The notes beneath the pieces were generated by a model. That model was not told the DNA's origin. It did no database searches and saw nothing but the letters and a program-made list of their open reading frames with translations. From contig NZ_HG428745.1 in assembly GCF_000380245.2 (NCBI RefSeq), positions 187,015 to 251,014 on the forward strand: DNA of 64,000 nt. Reading direction: 5' to 3'. A program made the translations under genes and the position numbers. Below, piece by piece: positions 8,005-16,884 of this stretch. Source of the stretch: Bacillus massiliigorillae (GTDB lineage Bacteria > Bacillota > Bacilli > Bacillales > DSM-1321). Each line of letters starts with the position of its first letter. Position 1 is the first letter of the stretch.

Positions 8005-8652
8005 ATGCAAAATTACTCATCGCAAAAACGGAATATTTACAATTTCATTTCGGAAGAAATTAGTAGTGGGAAATTAACAAGAAGTGACAAACTAACAGAG
8101 CAATATATCGCTGAAAAACTGAATATAAGTAGAACTCCTGTGAGAGAGGCTTTATTTCAACTTGCTTCGGACGGAATACTAGAACATACTCCAAGAAAAG
8201 GTTTTAAAATCAAAAAACTAAGTCAACAAGACGCAAAGAACATTTATCAGTTGATTGGTCTTCTAGATGCAAAAGCCGCCATATTGTCAATTCCTTATTT
8301 GGATGAGAATGATTTTTCAAATATGCAATTTCTTATTGACGCCATGAATTCGGCAATAAAAAATAAATTGTATACAAAATACAATGAGCTACAAAGGCAA
8401 TTTCATGATGTTTATATTTTCAAGTGTCAAAATAAAATTCTTATTGAATCATTAGAGAAATATAAGGACTTTTTTATTGGAAATGAATACTGCAATATCA
8501 ACTCAAATGAAATCCAGGATTTGCTTTTGAAAACGAACGAAGAGCATCAAAAAATACTAGAGTATTTCAAAGAGAATGATTTGACTGCTTTAAGAGATTA
8601 TATAGAGAATGTTCATTGGAGTATTGAAAGTGCACAATATGATATATGGTAA
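8005..8652 (+). CDS. GntR/FadR-subfamily transcriptional regulator
   Basis: About 215 residues. The N-terminal winged helix includes LTEQYIAEKLNISRTPVREA (roughly residues 28-47), the GntR signature, and the all-helical C-terminal part resembles an FCD ligand-binding domain. The start at 8005 is preceded by AGAGGAG. It is transcribed away from the DDAH-arcD-arcB genes with the candidate operator in the shared intergenic region, so it most likely controls that operon in response to a pathway metabolite. The regulatory link is inference. Downstream, 8653-8837 holds no gene I can support. Confidence 0.88.
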   Translation: MQNYSSQKRNIYNFISEEISSGKLTRSDKLTEQYIAEKLNISRTPVREALFQLASDGILEHTPRKGFKIKKLSQQDAKNIYQLIGLLDAKAAILSIPYLDENDFSNMQFLIDAMNSAIKNKLYTKYNELQRQFHDVYIFKCQNKILIESLEKYKDFFIGNEYCNINSNEIQDLLLKTNEEHQKILEYFKENDLTALRDYIENVHWSIESAQYDIW

Positions 8653-8838
8653 AAACACAGTAGTCTTATTCATAAGCTATATAGAGTTCTCAAAATAGAA
8701 GTTTACGTTTTACTCTAGCAAATATCTTTCAAAATGATCATTTCTGGGTACTACCAACAAAACGCGGATATTATAAGCTAAACGGGTGCGTTAGTACAAC
8801 AGTATAAAAACTTGTTGTTGTAAATGCGGTCATTTGTA

Positions 8839-8893
8839 GTACAAAAGAGGATAGATAGAGCATATTTCATTCTACTCATCTATCCTCTTTTAT
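8839..8893. terminator. Bidirectional intrinsic terminator
   Basis: Inverted repeat AAAAGAGGATAGATAGAG / CTCATCTATCCTCTTTTA lying between gntR and the SMR pair. It can serve both converging transcripts. Confidence 0.75.
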
Positions 8894-8975
8894 TTACCCT
8901 ACATAATGTCTGACATTAAATAAAAATAATGTGTTATTAAGGATTCAAAAAATTGTGCTGACTTTTAATAAAAAA

Positions 8976-9290
8976 TTAAGAAACCAATTTTAAACCAACA
9001 GCCGACCCTAATATCATAAAAATAAACAGTATTCGTTTCCAGTTTTTCGGTTCATTATAAAGAAGCATGCCTATGATTGCTCCACCAGAGGCACCAATAC
9101 CTGTCCAAATTGCATACGCTGTCCCCATTGGCAAATCAAGCATAGCAATGGCTAGAAAAAGAAAGCTTGCTGTAAATGCTAAAAGCATCATCGTGAATGA
9201 AGACTTGTTTTTTTGTTCATGAAATCGATTGATCATCATAACACCTGTCATTTCAAACAATCCTGCTAAAATCAAATAAACCCAAGCCAT
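8976..9290 (-). CDS. SMR-family exporter subunit, guanidinium-exporter pair, second gene
   Basis: A 104-residue, four-helix small multidrug resistance protein. Helix 1 contains the essential glutamate in LAGLFEMTGV, and helix 3 has GTAYAIWTGIGASGG, the SMR signature. Its ATG overlaps the stop codon of the preceding SMR gene (TAATG), so the two are coupled and probably form a heterodimer like B. subtilis YkkC/YkkD. The upstream guanidine-I riboswitch indicates guanidinium as the physiological cargo. Confidence 0.9.
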   Translation of the reverse strand: MAWVYLILAGLFEMTGVMMINRFHEQKNKSSFTMMLLAFTASFLFLAIAMLDLPMGTAYAIWTGIGASGGAIIGMLLYNEPKNWKRILFIFMILGSAVGLKLVS

Positions 9291-9625
9291 TATGCTCCCT
9301 CTCCCTTCTTCTCACCCGTCACTAATTTAAGGCCAACCACACCAGCTAATAAAATAATGATTAAAATCATTTTCACCCAGCTGAATGACTCGCCAAAAAA
9401 GAGAATATCTGAACACACCGTTCCTGCGGTTCCTAGCCCTACAAATACAGCATAGACGGTACCTACAGGTAATTCTTTTCCTGCCATAATCATCAAGTAA
9501 AAACTAATTGCAATACAAATAATCGTACCTATCCATTCCAAAGTATTGTCAGCATGCTTTAGTCCAATCACCCAAAAAACTTCAAAAAAAGCTGCAATAA
9601 AAACCTTCAACCATTCTTTATTCAT
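9290..9625 (-). CDS. SMR-family exporter subunit, guanidinium-exporter pair, first gene
   Basis: A 111-residue four-helix SMR protein with the conserved glutamate in IAAFFEVFWVIGLKHAD, a Gdx-like helix 1, and the helix 3 signature GTVYAVFVGLGTAGTV. It starts at an ATG with a GAGGAGG site, directly downstream of the guanidine-I riboswitch terminator, and is coupled to the second SMR gene. Two-gene SMR exporters work as heterodimers, and riboswitch control points to guanidinium/proton exchange. Confidence 0.9.
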   Translation of the reverse strand: MNKEWLKVFIAAFFEVFWVIGLKHADNTLEWIGTIICIAISFYLMIMAGKELPVGTVYAVFVGLGTAGTVCSDILFFGESFSWVKMILIIILLAGVVGLKLVTGEKKGEGA

Positions 9626-9656
9626 CTTTTCATTCCTCCTCTAAATAATCACAAAC

Positions 9657-9800
9657 TCAAAAAAGCCCGTGAGAATAGAATCATCTAATCTCCCAGGCTT
9701 TTATCCTTCCGTGACATTGTAATAACAATGAGTTTTCTCTCGGACCAGGCTAGCTATGCAGCTACGGAACCCTAGAAAACATTTTTTCTATTGGATTATC
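9657..9800 (-). promoter_or_regulatory. Guanidine-I (ykkC-yxkD) riboswitch with terminator
   Basis: Minus-strand reading gives the diagnostic blocks CTAGGGTTCCG, CTGGTCCGAGAGAAAAC and ACGGAAGGATAAAAGCCTGGGAGA in order and spacing. The last block pairs onward into the terminator hairpin ending in ACGGGCTTTTTTG. Guanidine binding prevents termination and switches on the downstream exporter pair. Confidence 0.92.
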
Positions 9801-9842
9801 ATTTATATACAAAATAACACATCTATTACTTAATTAAAATAT

Positions 9843-10157
9843 CTAATTCTTATTCTTATGTACATAAAAATAAATCGTTAAAGGCCACCATAAAACAGCA
9901 AAAGTAGGATAAACAAACCAAATAACACTTGGAGAATAATACATATTAATAAATAAAAAGAAAGAAATAATCAATACACTTCCACAAACTGAATAACCAA
10001 AATGAATTTTCTTCATATAATTTCGCTTTTCTTTTTTCATTTGGTTAGCAAGAAGCTCTTTACAGTTTGCTTCAAAAGCTTGTTTCTTTACCTTAGTTTC
10101 CTCACTATCGGGAAAATCTTTAAACAATTCATCTATTTGATGTTTCAATTCCTGCAT
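9843..10157 (-). CDS. 2TM-domain protein of unknown function
   Basis: About 104 residues: a charged helical N-terminal half (residues 1-55) followed by two membrane helices (around ISFFLFINMYY and FAVLWWPLTIYFYV) and a short basic tail. This layout matches small 2TM-domain proteins often annotated in Bacillaceae. The start at 10157 has AGGTG six bases upstream, better placed than the GTG at 10166. It is divergent from a TetR gene. No function can be inferred. Confidence 0.7.
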   Translation of the reverse strand: MQELKHQIDELFKDFPDSEETKVKKQAFEANCKELLANQMKKEKRNYMKKIHFGYSVCGSVLIISFFLFINMYYSPSVIWFVYPTFAVLWWPLTIYFYVHKNKN

Positions 10158-10320
10158 ATACGTCACCTCGAACTACCACAACTTCCATGAATCTATTAAC
10201 TACATACTATTATATCAGTTCACAGGAGCCGATATATAACGGATTGTATTTCCAATAGAGTTGATTGTAGGGCAATACAATTCGTGTCATAATGAAACAT
10301 AATGATGAATGAAAGGATTC

Positions 10321-10890
10321 ATGCAAATGGCACGAAAAAAGAGAATTGAACATCATGAATTAATGGCAGAAACAGAGAAATTACTGTTAGAGAAAGGCTA
10401 TAATGCTTTTCATTTTCGCTTATTATCCGAAAGACTAGGAGTCGGTAGAAGCACTATCTATGAATACTATGCAAATAAAGATGAGTTAATTATTGCATAT
10501 ATTCATATATTTGCTTTTGAACGTGTCGAAGATTGTAAAAAGATTATGAAAATCAGTGATATCAAAGAAAAAATACGTGAATTTTTACGAATCTTTTTGA
10601 AATATTCTCATGTTCAACAAGTGATTACAATGTTAACACAAATGGAAGAGCAATCAAAAGATGCAGAACGAGTGAAACCAGTTCGAGAACTGTCCAGACA
10701 AATATACTTATATAGTTTAGAGATCATTAAAGAAGCAAAACAAACCGGCTTGCTACGCAAAGAAGTAGATAATACATTTATTTCCTATATCATGTTCAAC
10801 TTAATTCAAATACCAAATCTTCGAAAACAATCGGAAGAAGAAAGATTAAACGAAATGATAGATTTCATCCTAAATGGCGTCGGAGCATAA
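10321..10890 (+). CDS. TetR-family transcriptional regulator of the MMPL exporter
   Basis: About 189 residues. The N-terminal helix-turn-helix is clear (LLSERLGVGRSTIYEYYANK, about residues 28-47), with a helical ligand-binding C-terminus. The likely start is 10321, with an AAAGGA site; 10309 and 10327 are alternatives. It is followed after about 120 bases by an MMPL exporter gene. A perfect palindrome sits just before that gene. The arrangement suggests repression of the exporter and relief by its substrate. Confidence 0.85.
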   Translation: MQMARKKRIEHHELMAETEKLLLEKGYNAFHFRLLSERLGVGRSTIYEYYANKDELIIAYIHIFAFERVEDCKKIMKISDIKEKIREFLRIFLKYSHVQQVITMLTQMEEQSKDAERVKPVRELSRQIYLYSLEIIKEAKQTGLLRKEVDNTFISYIMFNLIQIPNLRKQSEEERLNEMIDFILNGVGA

Positions 10891-10911
10891 ACATTGACGC
10901 CTTTTCTTTTT
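10876..10911 (+). terminator. Intrinsic terminator overlapping the tetR stop
   Basis: GGCGTC (10876-10881) pairs with GACGCC (10896-10901), followed by TTTTCTTTTTTT. The 5' arm lies inside the last codons of the TetR gene, so the exporter has its own promoter downstream. Confidence 0.6.
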
Positions 10912-10968
10912 TTATGTGATAATTTTACCAGTTATCTAAAAAGAGGTCTTCATCTTTTTTTTAGAATA

Positions 10969-10986
10969 TCCGACACTACTGTCGGA
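10969..10986. promoter_or_regulatory. Candidate TetR operator
   Basis: Perfect palindrome TCCGACA-CTAC-TGTCGGA, 23 bases before the exporter ATG, in the right size range for a TetR dimer. It would block the exporter transcript's start. Confidence 0.65.
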
Positions 10987-11008
10987 AAAATTACAAGGGG
11001 GATTATTC

Positions 11009-13189
11009 ATGTTTAAAAGTGTAGCAAAAGTTGCTCGTTCTAAACGAGGCGTAGGGATTACACTTTCCATTTGGGTACTACTAATGGTGTTACTATCTGC
11101 ATTAGCACCATCATCTAGAGATGCAATTTCTCCAAAAGACGGAAGCGGTCTACCAGAAAGCGCCTTATCCGAACAAGCAAAAAAAGAAATGAATCGCTAT
11201 TTCTCAAACGATGCAAGTACACCTGCAATACTCGTATTTACGTCCGATAAGCCACTCACAACAGAAGAATTATCGAGCATTGCAAAAGCTAGTAAAGCTA
11301 TTGATGAAGCAAAAATCAAATCTGTAAAAGAAGTTTTACCATTGTATCAAATGCCTTCTCAAGTGCTTCAAGCATTTGTGTCGGAAGATGGAACGAGTAT
11401 TTCTTTACCTGTAACCCTGCTTCCAAATTTAGAGGCTAAGGAAATGTCAGCAGCCATTAAAAAAATTGAAAAAGAGACAAAAGACAACGTTTCAAATTCT
11501 GTTCAATACTATATGACAGGTCCTGCAGCTATTGCAGCCGACGCAACAAAGTTATTTGAAAATGCTGATGTCGTTTTAATTTTATCAACAGTAGCGTTAA
11601 TTTTAGTATTACTTGTAGTCATTTATCGCTCTCCGCTTCTTGCAATTATTCCATTGCTCGCATGTGGAATTGTGTATCAAGTTACCGATAAAATATTAGG
11701 TCTAGTTGGAAAAGCTGGTGTCTTCTTAGATTCTCAGACGCTCTCCATCATGTCCATTCTGTTATTTGCAGCAATTACAGACTATTCGCTATTTATCTTC
11801 GCACGATTCCGTGAAGAGCTTAAAGCAGGTCACACTAAATACCAAAGCATGCAAAATGCGATGAAACATGTAGCTGAGCCTATTTTCTTTAGCGGAGCAA
11901 CTGTCATTGTGTCCGTTCTAATCCTATTCTTTGCAAGTGATGCAGCATATCGAAATTTCGCTCCTGTCTTTGCAATCGCTATGTTCATCATCGTCATTGG
12001 AGGATTAACACTTGTACCAGCGCTATTCACTTTGTTTGGTAAAATTGCTTTTTGGCCATTCATTCCAAAACCAAATAAAGTACAAAAAGAAAAAATAACT
12101 GTGTGGAGTAAATTAGGAACATTTGTAACGAAGCGTCCAGGAATTATTGCCATTGTTATTACAATCATCATGCTTGCATTCTCAGCTAATGTGTTTAACA
12201 TGCAATTCTCATTCAACTTATTAAAATCTTTCCCTGAAGATTTAGAATCACGTCAAGGCTTTGAAATTCTTGAAGAGAAATATTCACCAGGTAGTTTAGC
12301 ACCAACTACAGTCTTAATAACGTCTAACGAAAAAATAAATGGTGAACAATTAGCAGAATTAGCCGCTGAACTTGAGAAACAAAAAGGTGTTGAAAGTATT
12401 TCACCAACGCCTGAAGCAATAAAACGAGATTTCTCAAGTACCTTATCTGAAAATGGAAAAGCCGCTAAATTACAATTAACGTTAAAGGATAATCCATATT
12501 CACAAAAAGCAATGGATGTGGTAAAAAATCTCCAAAAGAATACAGATCAAATGTTAAAAGACAGTGATACAAAAGAAACATTTTCACTTTATTTTTCAGG
12601 AGAAACAGCACTACAAGCTGATATCGACAGAGCCAATGACCGAGATACATTACTTGTCGTTTCACTTGTAACAATATTTATTACGATTATGCTAGGTATT
12701 TTAACACGTTCCATCATTGCACCAATTTATATGATGGGAACCATTTTACTATCGTTCTTCTCAGCTTTAGGGATCGGAACATTCCTACTTGATGCCATTT
12801 TCGGTGTTGATGCCGTCAGCTCTAGGATACCGCTGTATACATTCGTATTCTTAGTAGCACTAGGCGTTGACTATAACATCATGCTGATATCAAGAATTCA
12901 AGAAGAAGTTGGTCACTTCTCCATGAAAGAAGCAGTACAACGAGGGGTAACATATACTGGAGGCGTGATTTCGTCAGCTGGATTAATACTTGCTGCTACC
13001 TTCGCAGTTCTTACAACACAGCCAATAATGGAACTATTTACATTTGGATTCATTGTTGCTCTTGGCATATTGCTCGATACATTTATCATTCGTTCGATGC
13101 TCGTACCAGCCATCGTAGTATTGCTCGGAAATAAAGCATTTTGGCCATTTAAACAAAAGAATAAAAAATTAGAAGATTATCAAGCTTAA
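11009..13189 (+). CDS. MMPL/RND-superfamily exporter
   Basis: A 726-residue inner-membrane protein with the MMPL two-fold pattern: a first helix, a long extracytoplasmic loop (about 35-180), six helices, a second loop (about 395-545), then six more helices. The first membrane block contains AITDYSLFIFARFREE and the second VALGVDYNIMLISRIQEE, the paired proton-relay motifs of the family. B. subtilis YdgH is a similar protein. Substrates are likely hydrophobic or lipid-like compounds. The ATG has AGGGGG upstream, and the gene is controlled by the adjacent TetR protein by inference. Confidence 0.9.
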   Translation: MFKSVAKVARSKRGVGITLSIWVLLMVLLSALAPSSRDAISPKDGSGLPESALSEQAKKEMNRYFSNDASTPAILVFTSDKPLTTEELSSIAKASKAIDEAKIKSVKEVLPLYQMPSQVLQAFVSEDGTSISLPVTLLPNLEAKEMSAAIKKIEKETKDNVSNSVQYYMTGPAAIAADATKLFENADVVLILSTVALILVLLVVIYRSPLLAIIPLLACGIVYQVTDKILGLVGKAGVFLDSQTLSIMSILLFAAITDYSLFIFARFREELKAGHTKYQSMQNAMKHVAEPIFFSGATVIVSVLILFFASDAAYRNFAPVFAIAMFIIVIGGLTLVPALFTLFGKIAFWPFIPKPNKVQKEKITVWSKLGTFVTKRPGIIAIVITIIMLAFSANVFNMQFSFNLLKSFPEDLESRQGFEILEEKYSPGSLAPTTVLITSNEKINGEQLAELAAELEKQKGVESISPTPEAIKRDFSSTLSENGKAAKLQLTLKDNPYSQKAMDVVKNLQKNTDQMLKDSDTKETFSLYFSGETALQADIDRANDRDTLLVVSLVTIFITIMLGILTRSIIAPIYMMGTILLSFFSALGIGTFLLDAIFGVDAVSSRIPLYTFVFLVALGVDYNIMLISRIQEEVGHFSMKEAVQRGVTYTGGVISSAGLILAATFAVLTTQPIMELFTFGFIVALGILLDTFIIRSMLVPAIVVLLGNKAFWPFKQKNKKLEDYQA

Positions 13190-13194
13190 AAATG

Positions 13195-13234
13195 AAAAAC
13201 CACATCTATTCAGCCAATAGATGTGGTTTTTTTT
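13195..13234 (+). terminator. Intrinsic terminator of the MMPL gene
   Basis: AAAAACCACATCTATT pairs with AATAGATGTGGTTTTTTTT around a short loop. Confidence 0.85.
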
Positions 13235-13239
13235 AATTC

Positions 13240-13536
13240 TTACCCATTCTCTTCTTGATTCACGAAATGCTGTGCTGTGAAAATAGATGTTGCGATTTGT
13301 TCAAATGAAGTACCGGGAGCTGAAGAGGCGACTAGTGCACCTTCTAGTGAATATGTGGATGTTCCTAATCCAGGATGATCTATGGCAGTGAAAATAGTTG
13401 TTACAGTATCAATATCCGTATCATTAACAAATCAAATAAAGGTTCCATCATTTCTAGTAATCCTGTAACTTAACAAATTAGCTCGAAGTGGTAAAGCGCT
13501 ACACTGAAAGAGGAAGATATTGCTTCGATTGGACAT
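13240..13536 (-). pseudogene. Small gene of unknown family interrupted by an in-frame TGA
   Basis: A 99-codon reading frame starts at an ATG with AGGA six bases upstream (MSNRSNIFLFQCSALPLRAN). It continues through LLSYRITRNDGTFI, hits TGA, and then resumes in the same frame with FVNDTDIDTVTTIFTAIDHP for 63 residues to a normal stop. Composition and continuity on both sides of the TGA suggest one protein broken by a single nonsense change; readthrough or a sequencing error are alternatives. I do not recognise the family. It is convergent with the MMPL gene and lies upstream of, and divergent from, katA. Confidence 0.55.
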
Positions 13537-13622
13537 TTCTTGTCCTACTTTTACATTTACAATCATATAGTTAAATGAATATTAACACTGTATCCATACG
13601 AATAAATATTTTAATTAATAAA

Positions 13623-13637
13623 TTATAATTATTTTAA
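13623..13637. promoter_or_regulatory. Second, one-mismatch PerR box
   Basis: TTATAATTATTTTAA matches TTATAATNATTATAA at 14 of 15 positions (N free). It lies 56 bases before the perfect box of katA. The region is very AT-rich, so chance is possible. Confidence 0.4.
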
Positions 13638-13678
13638 TTTAGGTATTGATTTTTAACTTAAATGCATTTAGTATTACT

Positions 13679-13693
13679 TTATAATAATTATAA
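13679..13693. promoter_or_regulatory. PerR box of katA
   Basis: TTATAATAATTATAA is an exact match to the PerR consensus TTATAATNATTATAA, placed 21 bases before the katA ATG. PerR represses peroxide-defence genes until peroxide oxidises it. Confidence 0.85.
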
Positions 13694-13714
13694 TTTACAT
13701 AAGGGGGATTTCTT

Positions 13715-15184
13715 ATGAGTAATAATAAAAATCATCTAACAACTAGCTGGGGTGCACCTGTTGGTGACAACCAAAATTCGCAAACGGCAGGAGCACATGG
13801 CCCTACTTTGCTACAAGATGTTCATTTGCTAGAAAAACTAGCTCATTTCAACAGAGAACGTGTGCCTGAGCGTGTTGTTCACGCAAAAGGTGCTGGTGCA
13901 CATGGTTACTTCGAAGTTACTAATGATGTAACGCAATATACAAAAGCAGCGTTTCTATCTGAAGTTGGTAAGCGCACTCCTTTATTCGCTCGTTTCTCAA
14001 CTGTTGCTGGTGAGCTTGGCTCTTCCGATACAGTACGTGACCCACGTGGGTTTGCAGTGAAGTTTTATACAGAGGAAGGAAACTATGATTTAGTTGGTAA
14101 CAACACACCTGTTTTCTTTATTCGCGATGCTATTAAGTTTCCTGATTTCATTCATACTCAAAAAAGAGATCCTCAAACACATTTAAAAAATCCAACAGCT
14201 GTATGGGATTTCTGGTCACTATCACCTGAATCACTACATCAAGTAACCATTCTAATGTCTGATCGTGGTATCCCTGCTACATTCCGTCATATGAACGGGT
14301 ACGGTAGCCATACTTATCAATGGGTAAATGCAGAAGGTGAAGGTGTATGGGTAAAATTCCACTTCAAAACAGAGCAAGGTATTAAAAATATGGATGTTGA
14401 TTTAGCTGCTAAAGTGGCGGGTGAGAATCCAGATTTCCATACGGAAGAATTATTCAATGCAATTGAGAATGGTGACTTCCCTTCTTGGAAACTATGTGTT
14501 CAAATCATGCCATTTGAAGAAGCTAGCATATACCGCTTTGATCCATTCGATGTAACAAAAGTTTGGTCACAAAAGGATTACCCGTTAATTGAAGTAGGTC
14601 GTATGGTGTTAAATCGCAATCCTGAAAACTATTTTGCAGAAGTTGAACAAGCTACATTCTCACCTGGCACACTAGTTCCTGGTATTGATGTATCACCTGA
14701 TAAAATGCTACAAGGTCGTTTATTCGCTTATGCAGATGCCCATCGTTATCGTGTAGGAGCAAACCATAACGCACTACCAATCAATGCACCGAAATGTCCG
14801 TTTAGCACATATCAGCGCGATGGATTCATGCGTCCTGATAACAACGGTGGTAAGTCCGTTTACTATGAACCAAACAGCTTTGGAGGACCGGCAGAAGCAC
14901 CAGAACATAAACGTCCATCCATGCCTGTTTCAGGTGTAGCAGACAGCGTAGCTTATGATAACGATGACCACTATACACAAGCAGGTGACCTATATCGCCT
15001 ATTATCACCTGCAGAGCGTACTCGTCTTGTAAATAATATTGTCGGCGCTATGAAACCCGTTACGAAAGACGAAATTAAATTACGTCAAATCGGTCACTTC
15101 TATAAAGCAGATCCTGAATATGGAACTCGTATCGCTGAAGGTCTAGGACTAGAAGTACCTAAAGAAGTTATTCGACAAGCTTAA
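13715..15184 (+). CDS. katA: Vegetative haem catalase
   Basis: Monofunctional clade-3-size catalase of 489 residues that dismutates hydrogen peroxide in the cytoplasm. The distal-side active-site motif ERVVHAKGAGAHGYF places the catalytic histidine at residue 56. The asparagine region around FFIRDAIKFPDFIH and the proximal haem-ligand motif RLFAYADAHRYRVG follow in order. The ATG has AGGGGG upstream. The PerR box just before it gives peroxide-inducible expression as in B. subtilis katA. A terminator follows at 15223. Confidence 0.96.
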   Translation: MSNNKNHLTTSWGAPVGDNQNSQTAGAHGPTLLQDVHLLEKLAHFNRERVPERVVHAKGAGAHGYFEVTNDVTQYTKAAFLSEVGKRTPLFARFSTVAGELGSSDTVRDPRGFAVKFYTEEGNYDLVGNNTPVFFIRDAIKFPDFIHTQKRDPQTHLKNPTAVWDFWSLSPESLHQVTILMSDRGIPATFRHMNGYGSHTYQWVNAEGEGVWVKFHFKTEQGIKNMDVDLAAKVAGENPDFHTEELFNAIENGDFPSWKLCVQIMPFEEASIYRFDPFDVTKVWSQKDYPLIEVGRMVLNRNPENYFAEVEQATFSPGTLVPGIDVSPDKMLQGRLFAYADAHRYRVGANHNALPINAPKCPFSTYQRDGFMRPDNNGGKSVYYEPNSFGGPAEAPEHKRPSMPVSGVADSVAYDNDDHYTQAGDLYRLLSPAERTRLVNNIVGAMKPVTKDEIKLRQIGHFYKADPEYGTRIAEGLGLEVPKEVIRQA

Positions 15185-15222
15185 ACAAAATTTTCTCAAT
15201 TATATTCTCGAATTCTCAATTT

Positions 15223-15251
15223 AAGCATTCACTAAAGTGAATGCTTTTTTT
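15223..15251 (+). terminator. Intrinsic terminator of katA
   Basis: AAGCATTCAC/GTGAATGCTT stem with a TTTTTTT tail. Confidence 0.85.
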
Positions 15252-15366
15252 CATTTAGACTAAGTAAAATGAAAAATAAAAGGGGCTTTACAAATATAAA
15301 AAAGCAAATTACAACCAAAATAGTCAACGTTGAATAAATAATATTGAATAAAAGGAGGATATAGAA

Positions 15367-16080
15367 GTGCAAAACCAATTAGTAAATATTATCCATCTAG
15401 AAAAAAGCTTCTCTTCTACAAAAGCCGTTCATGATCTTTCATTTAGTATTTCAAAAGGGGAAGTCATTATGATTATAGGTCCAAATGGTTCTGGTAAATC
15501 CACTACATTAGATTTAATTCTTGGTATACAACACCCTACAAAAGGTGAAGTGCAATTTTGGTCTACTAATTACCGTTCTTTAGTAGGCGTTCAATTGCAA
15601 TCTACACCTTTCTTCCCTGGCTTGACTGCCAAAGAAAATTTGTTACTATTCGCTAACTTTTATAAAAGGAAGCTGAGCGAGGGGCAACTAACTCATATTT
15701 TACGCTTGTGCTCACTGGAATCTGTCGCAAATACGGAAGTTACAAAACTATCAGGAGGACAGCAAAAAAGATTATCAATTGGGCTTGCTCTCGTCCATCT
15801 ACCAGAACTCGTTTTTCTTGATGAACCTACAGCAGCACTAGACCCACGTGCAAGAAAAGAAGTCCATCAAACGATTACAGAAATTCAGAAACAAGGAACA
15901 ACTGTCGTAATCACATCACATGATATGGACGAAGTTACAAAGCTCGCTGACCGTATCCTTTTCTTCCACAGTGGAACAAAAATTGCAGAAGGTACTGCCT
16001 CAGAGCTCTGTGCTCAATATGGCGTTCAAAATTTAGAAGAATTATATATAAATTTAACAAAGGATGGTGTTCATGAATGA
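15367..16080 (+). CDS. ABC transporter ATP-binding protein
   Basis: A 237-residue nucleotide-binding domain with Walker A GPNGSGKST near residue 38, signature LSGGQQKR, Walker B LVFLDEPTAALDP and switch histidine in ITSHDMDE. It starts at GTG after AAAGGAGG. The next gene, an ABC-2 permease, overlaps its stop by four bases. The module is the CcmA/YhcH-type drug or lipid exporter class. A PadR repressor gene follows. The substrate is unknown. Confidence 0.92.
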   Translation: MQNQLVNIIHLEKSFSSTKAVHDLSFSISKGEVIMIIGPNGSGKSTTLDLILGIQHPTKGEVQFWSTNYRSLVGVQLQSTPFFPGLTAKENLLLFANFYKRKLSEGQLTHILRLCSLESVANTEVTKLSGGQQKRLSIGLALVHLPELVFLDEPTAALDPRARKEVHQTITEIQKQGTTVVITSHDMDEVTKLADRILFFHSGTKIAEGTASELCAQYGVQNLEELYINLTKDGVHE

Positions 16081-16826
16081 CAATGATTCGTTTAATGCTG
16101 AAGGATACTTTGAATGATAAACTTTCTTTATTCTATGCAATTTTCTTTCCAATCGGTTTGTTAATGGGCGGTAGGTATTATATTGACTCCAACTCCTACC
16201 AATTAACCTTTCTAACAGGAACCATTAGCTTAAGTATTTTATTTTGGAATCTACAAGGATTAGCTTTTCAAATTTTCCGTCAAAAAAGTAGTGGTGTTTA
16301 TCGTTTATTGCGAATTACACCTTTAAAAATGAGTACATTTCTTTCATTAATGATTGGGGTTAGAACATTGATTTCTTTCATGATTAACATCACACTTTTA
16401 CTATTCGGACTCTTTCTATTCGACATTTCATTTACTGCCATATTTCTTTTACAATGTACATTAATTATTCTTCTGGCTTCTTTATGCTTTTCAGCATTAG
16501 GGTTTTTGATTAGTAATATCTCGAAGAACGAAGGGCAAATCAACATATTCAGTAATCTCTTATTTTTTCAAATGATTTTCTGTAGCGAAGCATTCTATTC
16601 TCTGCAAAGTGCTCCAGACTGGATGTTACTACTTGGGAAGTGCTTCCCATTTCATTACACAACCGAGGCTTTCCGCGTTGCCTTCCAGATCCATGATGGT
16701 TCCTTTACGGTCATGGCAACAAGTATCATCGGCTTTTCAATATTATTTTTCTTGCTCAGCCTTGCAACATTCAACAAGTCTTTTACTTTACTTTTTTTCA
16801 AACGAAAAATTGCGATGCAAAAATAA
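16077..16826 (+). CDS. ABC-2 type permease
   Basis: A 249-residue integral membrane protein with about six helices, starting ATGA over the ATPase stop. It pairs with the preceding ATPase as an exporter. The hydrophobic segments (such as FYAIFFPIGLLMGG and LLQCTLIILLASLCFSALGF) and operon position support the call. Sequence alone does not show the cargo. Confidence 0.88.
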   Translation: MTMIRLMLKDTLNDKLSLFYAIFFPIGLLMGGRYYIDSNSYQLTFLTGTISLSILFWNLQGLAFQIFRQKSSGVYRLLRITPLKMSTFLSLMIGVRTLISFMINITLLLFGLFLFDISFTAIFLLQCTLIILLASLCFSALGFLISNISKNEGQINIFSNLLFFQMIFCSEAFYSLQSAPDWMLLLGKCFPFHYTTEAFRVAFQIHDGSFTVMATSIIGFSILFFLLSLATFNKSFTLLFFKRKIAMQK

Positions 16827-16884
16827 AATATGATACATTGTAGACATATATTCAACATTAAATAATCAAGATTGAGGTATCTAC

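Noticed and set aside
8653..8837. Possible short coding remnant (KRGYYKLNGCVSTT) after gntR
   Set aside because: Too short, no start or ribosome site, and no recognisable family.
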